Assembly (NCBI GenBank): GCA_051418055.1
Contig: JBPRGH010000131.1
Location: 1 to 5,180 of the forward strand
Length of the DNA stretch: 5,180 bases
Direction: 5' to 3'
DNA from: JBPRGH01 sp051418055
Lineage (GTDB): Bacteria > Bacteroidota > Bacteroidia > Cytophagales > Cyclobacteriaceae
This document shows, piece after piece, positions 4,950 through 5,180 of the stretch (the stretch's first letter is position 1; each line of letters starts with the position of its first letter). Below the pieces are notes generated by a model. It was not told the DNA's origin. It saw nothing but the letters and a program-made list of their open reading frames with translations, and did no database searches. The position numbers and the translations under genes are program-made.

Positions 4950-5038
4950 CGGTGTCCTGAGCGGTGTCGAAGGGAAGAAGCATAGTACTTCGGTATTTCG
5001 GCTACGCTCAATACAGCGCTTCGCTCAGCACGACGCCA
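4949..5038. repeat. REP-like repeat with Bacteroidota-type CTGAGCG...CGCTCAG arms
   Basis: The stretch carries GGTGTCCTGAGCGGTGTCGA (4951-4970) and, about 50 bases on, GCTTCGCTCAGCACGACG (5019-5036). CTGAGCG (4957-4963) and CGCTCAG (5022-5028) are inverted copies, and another GGCTACGCTCAA lies between them. 'CCTGAGCG.. GTCGAAGG' type sequences are very common intergenic repeats in Bacteroidota genomes, by memory. It can fold into a long imperfect hairpin and may act as a terminator or an insertion hotspot for mobile units. A minus-strand open frame (5089-4868) crosses it by chance. Confidence 0.6.
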
Positions 5039-5072
5039 TAGCTCATATCTTTCAATTGAGAAGAAAAGCCGA

Positions 5073-5180
5073 TTATTGTAGTACAGCATGATCGGTATCA
5101 GTCAGGTAACTTGAGCCGTAGCTATGATACGTGAAAACGATATCGCCACGTAGGCAGAATCCTGGCTGATATTCTTCTTG
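5073..5180 (-). CDS. Possible C-terminal end of a gene cut by the right window edge
   Basis: Entering from the right edge on the minus strand, one frame is open for 35 codons to the TAA at 5073-5075. It includes PGFCLRGDIVFTYHSYGS and ends DTDHAVLQ. The composition is protein-like, with balanced charged and aromatic residues, and no signs of repeat sequence. A second minus frame is also open for about 25 codons there, so the choice is not certain. The product cannot be recognised. It would sit directly upstream of the REP-like repeat, as the lipoprotein gene 2416-3339 sits upstream of the other REP-like stretch. Confidence 0.35.
   Translation of the reverse strand, partial: QEEYQPGFCLRGDIVFTYHSYGSSYLTDTDHAVLQ

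Noticed and set aside
4868..5089. A 73-residue minus-strand protein
   Set aside because: Most of it is translated REP-like repeat and the 61-bp repeat, with arginine and serine-rich chance composition; the other copy of the 61-bp repeat is closed by stops in the same frame.
1..5180. CRISPR array, tRNA, rRNA or intact insertion sequence
   Set aside because: No regularly spaced repeats, no cloverleaf-like or rRNA-like sequence, and no transposase frame with terminal inverted repeats was seen on either strand.

Overview
The window looks like DNA from a member of the Bacteroidota, probably a marine or soil Flavobacteriia/Cytophagia relative. The signs are AT-rich genes with A-rich leaders instead of strong Shine-Dalgarno sites, three short lipoproteins with typical lipoboxes, an integrase tail of the common Bacteroidota tyrosine-recombinase type, and a REP-like repeat (CCTGAGCGGTGTCGAAGG with inverted CTTCGCTCAG). 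No database could be searched, so the taxonomic call is inference. Every gene I can support lies on the minus strand, so the biological reading direction is from base 5180 towards base 1.

Reading that way, the window holds these parts: a possible C-terminal end of a gene running in from the right edge (5073-5180); a REP-like stretch (4949-5038); a 61-bp segment (4889-4949); a decayed integrase tail (4620 to about 4783); a 45-bp non-coding junction (4575-4619); a DUF6985-like plus ankyrin-like protein (3421-4560); a lipoprotein of unknown function (2416-3339); a hairpin (2357-2377); a second REP-like stretch (about 2291-2335) and second copy of the 61-bp segment (2233-2293); a second, differently decayed integrase tail (1845 to about 2225) and a second copy of the junction (1800-1844); a lipoprotein (908-1777); and an EF-hand-like lipoprotein (138-746). 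The module '61-bp segment, integrase tail, junction' therefore occurs twice as direct repeats 2775 bp apart, each time placed directly upstream of a cargo gene.

The main observation is that this organisation resembles an integron-like gene-capture array. The two junctions are identical base for base, and the identity stops at the tetranucleotide GTTA (minus strand), exactly where the two cargo sequences begin. The first bases of each cargo (GTTAGTCAC and GTTATGTATG) recur in inverted form just after the stop codon of the same cargo gene (GTGGCTAAC and CACACATAAC), one mismatch each. This is the core-site/inverse-core-site relation of integron cassettes, here next to a generic Bacteroidota tyrosine recombinase and not a recognisable IntI. 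The junction also holds a near-perfect 20-bp palindrome that could be a recombinase site. Both integrase copies are dead, so any mobility would need an enzyme supplied from elsewhere. The complete right-hand arms of canonical attC sites are not visible, so the integron-like reading remains a hypothesis.

The cargo is accessory in nature: two unknown lipoproteins likely exported and anchored in a membrane, and one predicted cytoplasmic protein whose DUF6985-like domain often occurs in accessory regions. The leftmost lipoprotein gene appears less AT-rich than the cargo and may be resident, or an older insertion. No rRNA, tRNA, CRISPR array or complete transposase was seen.
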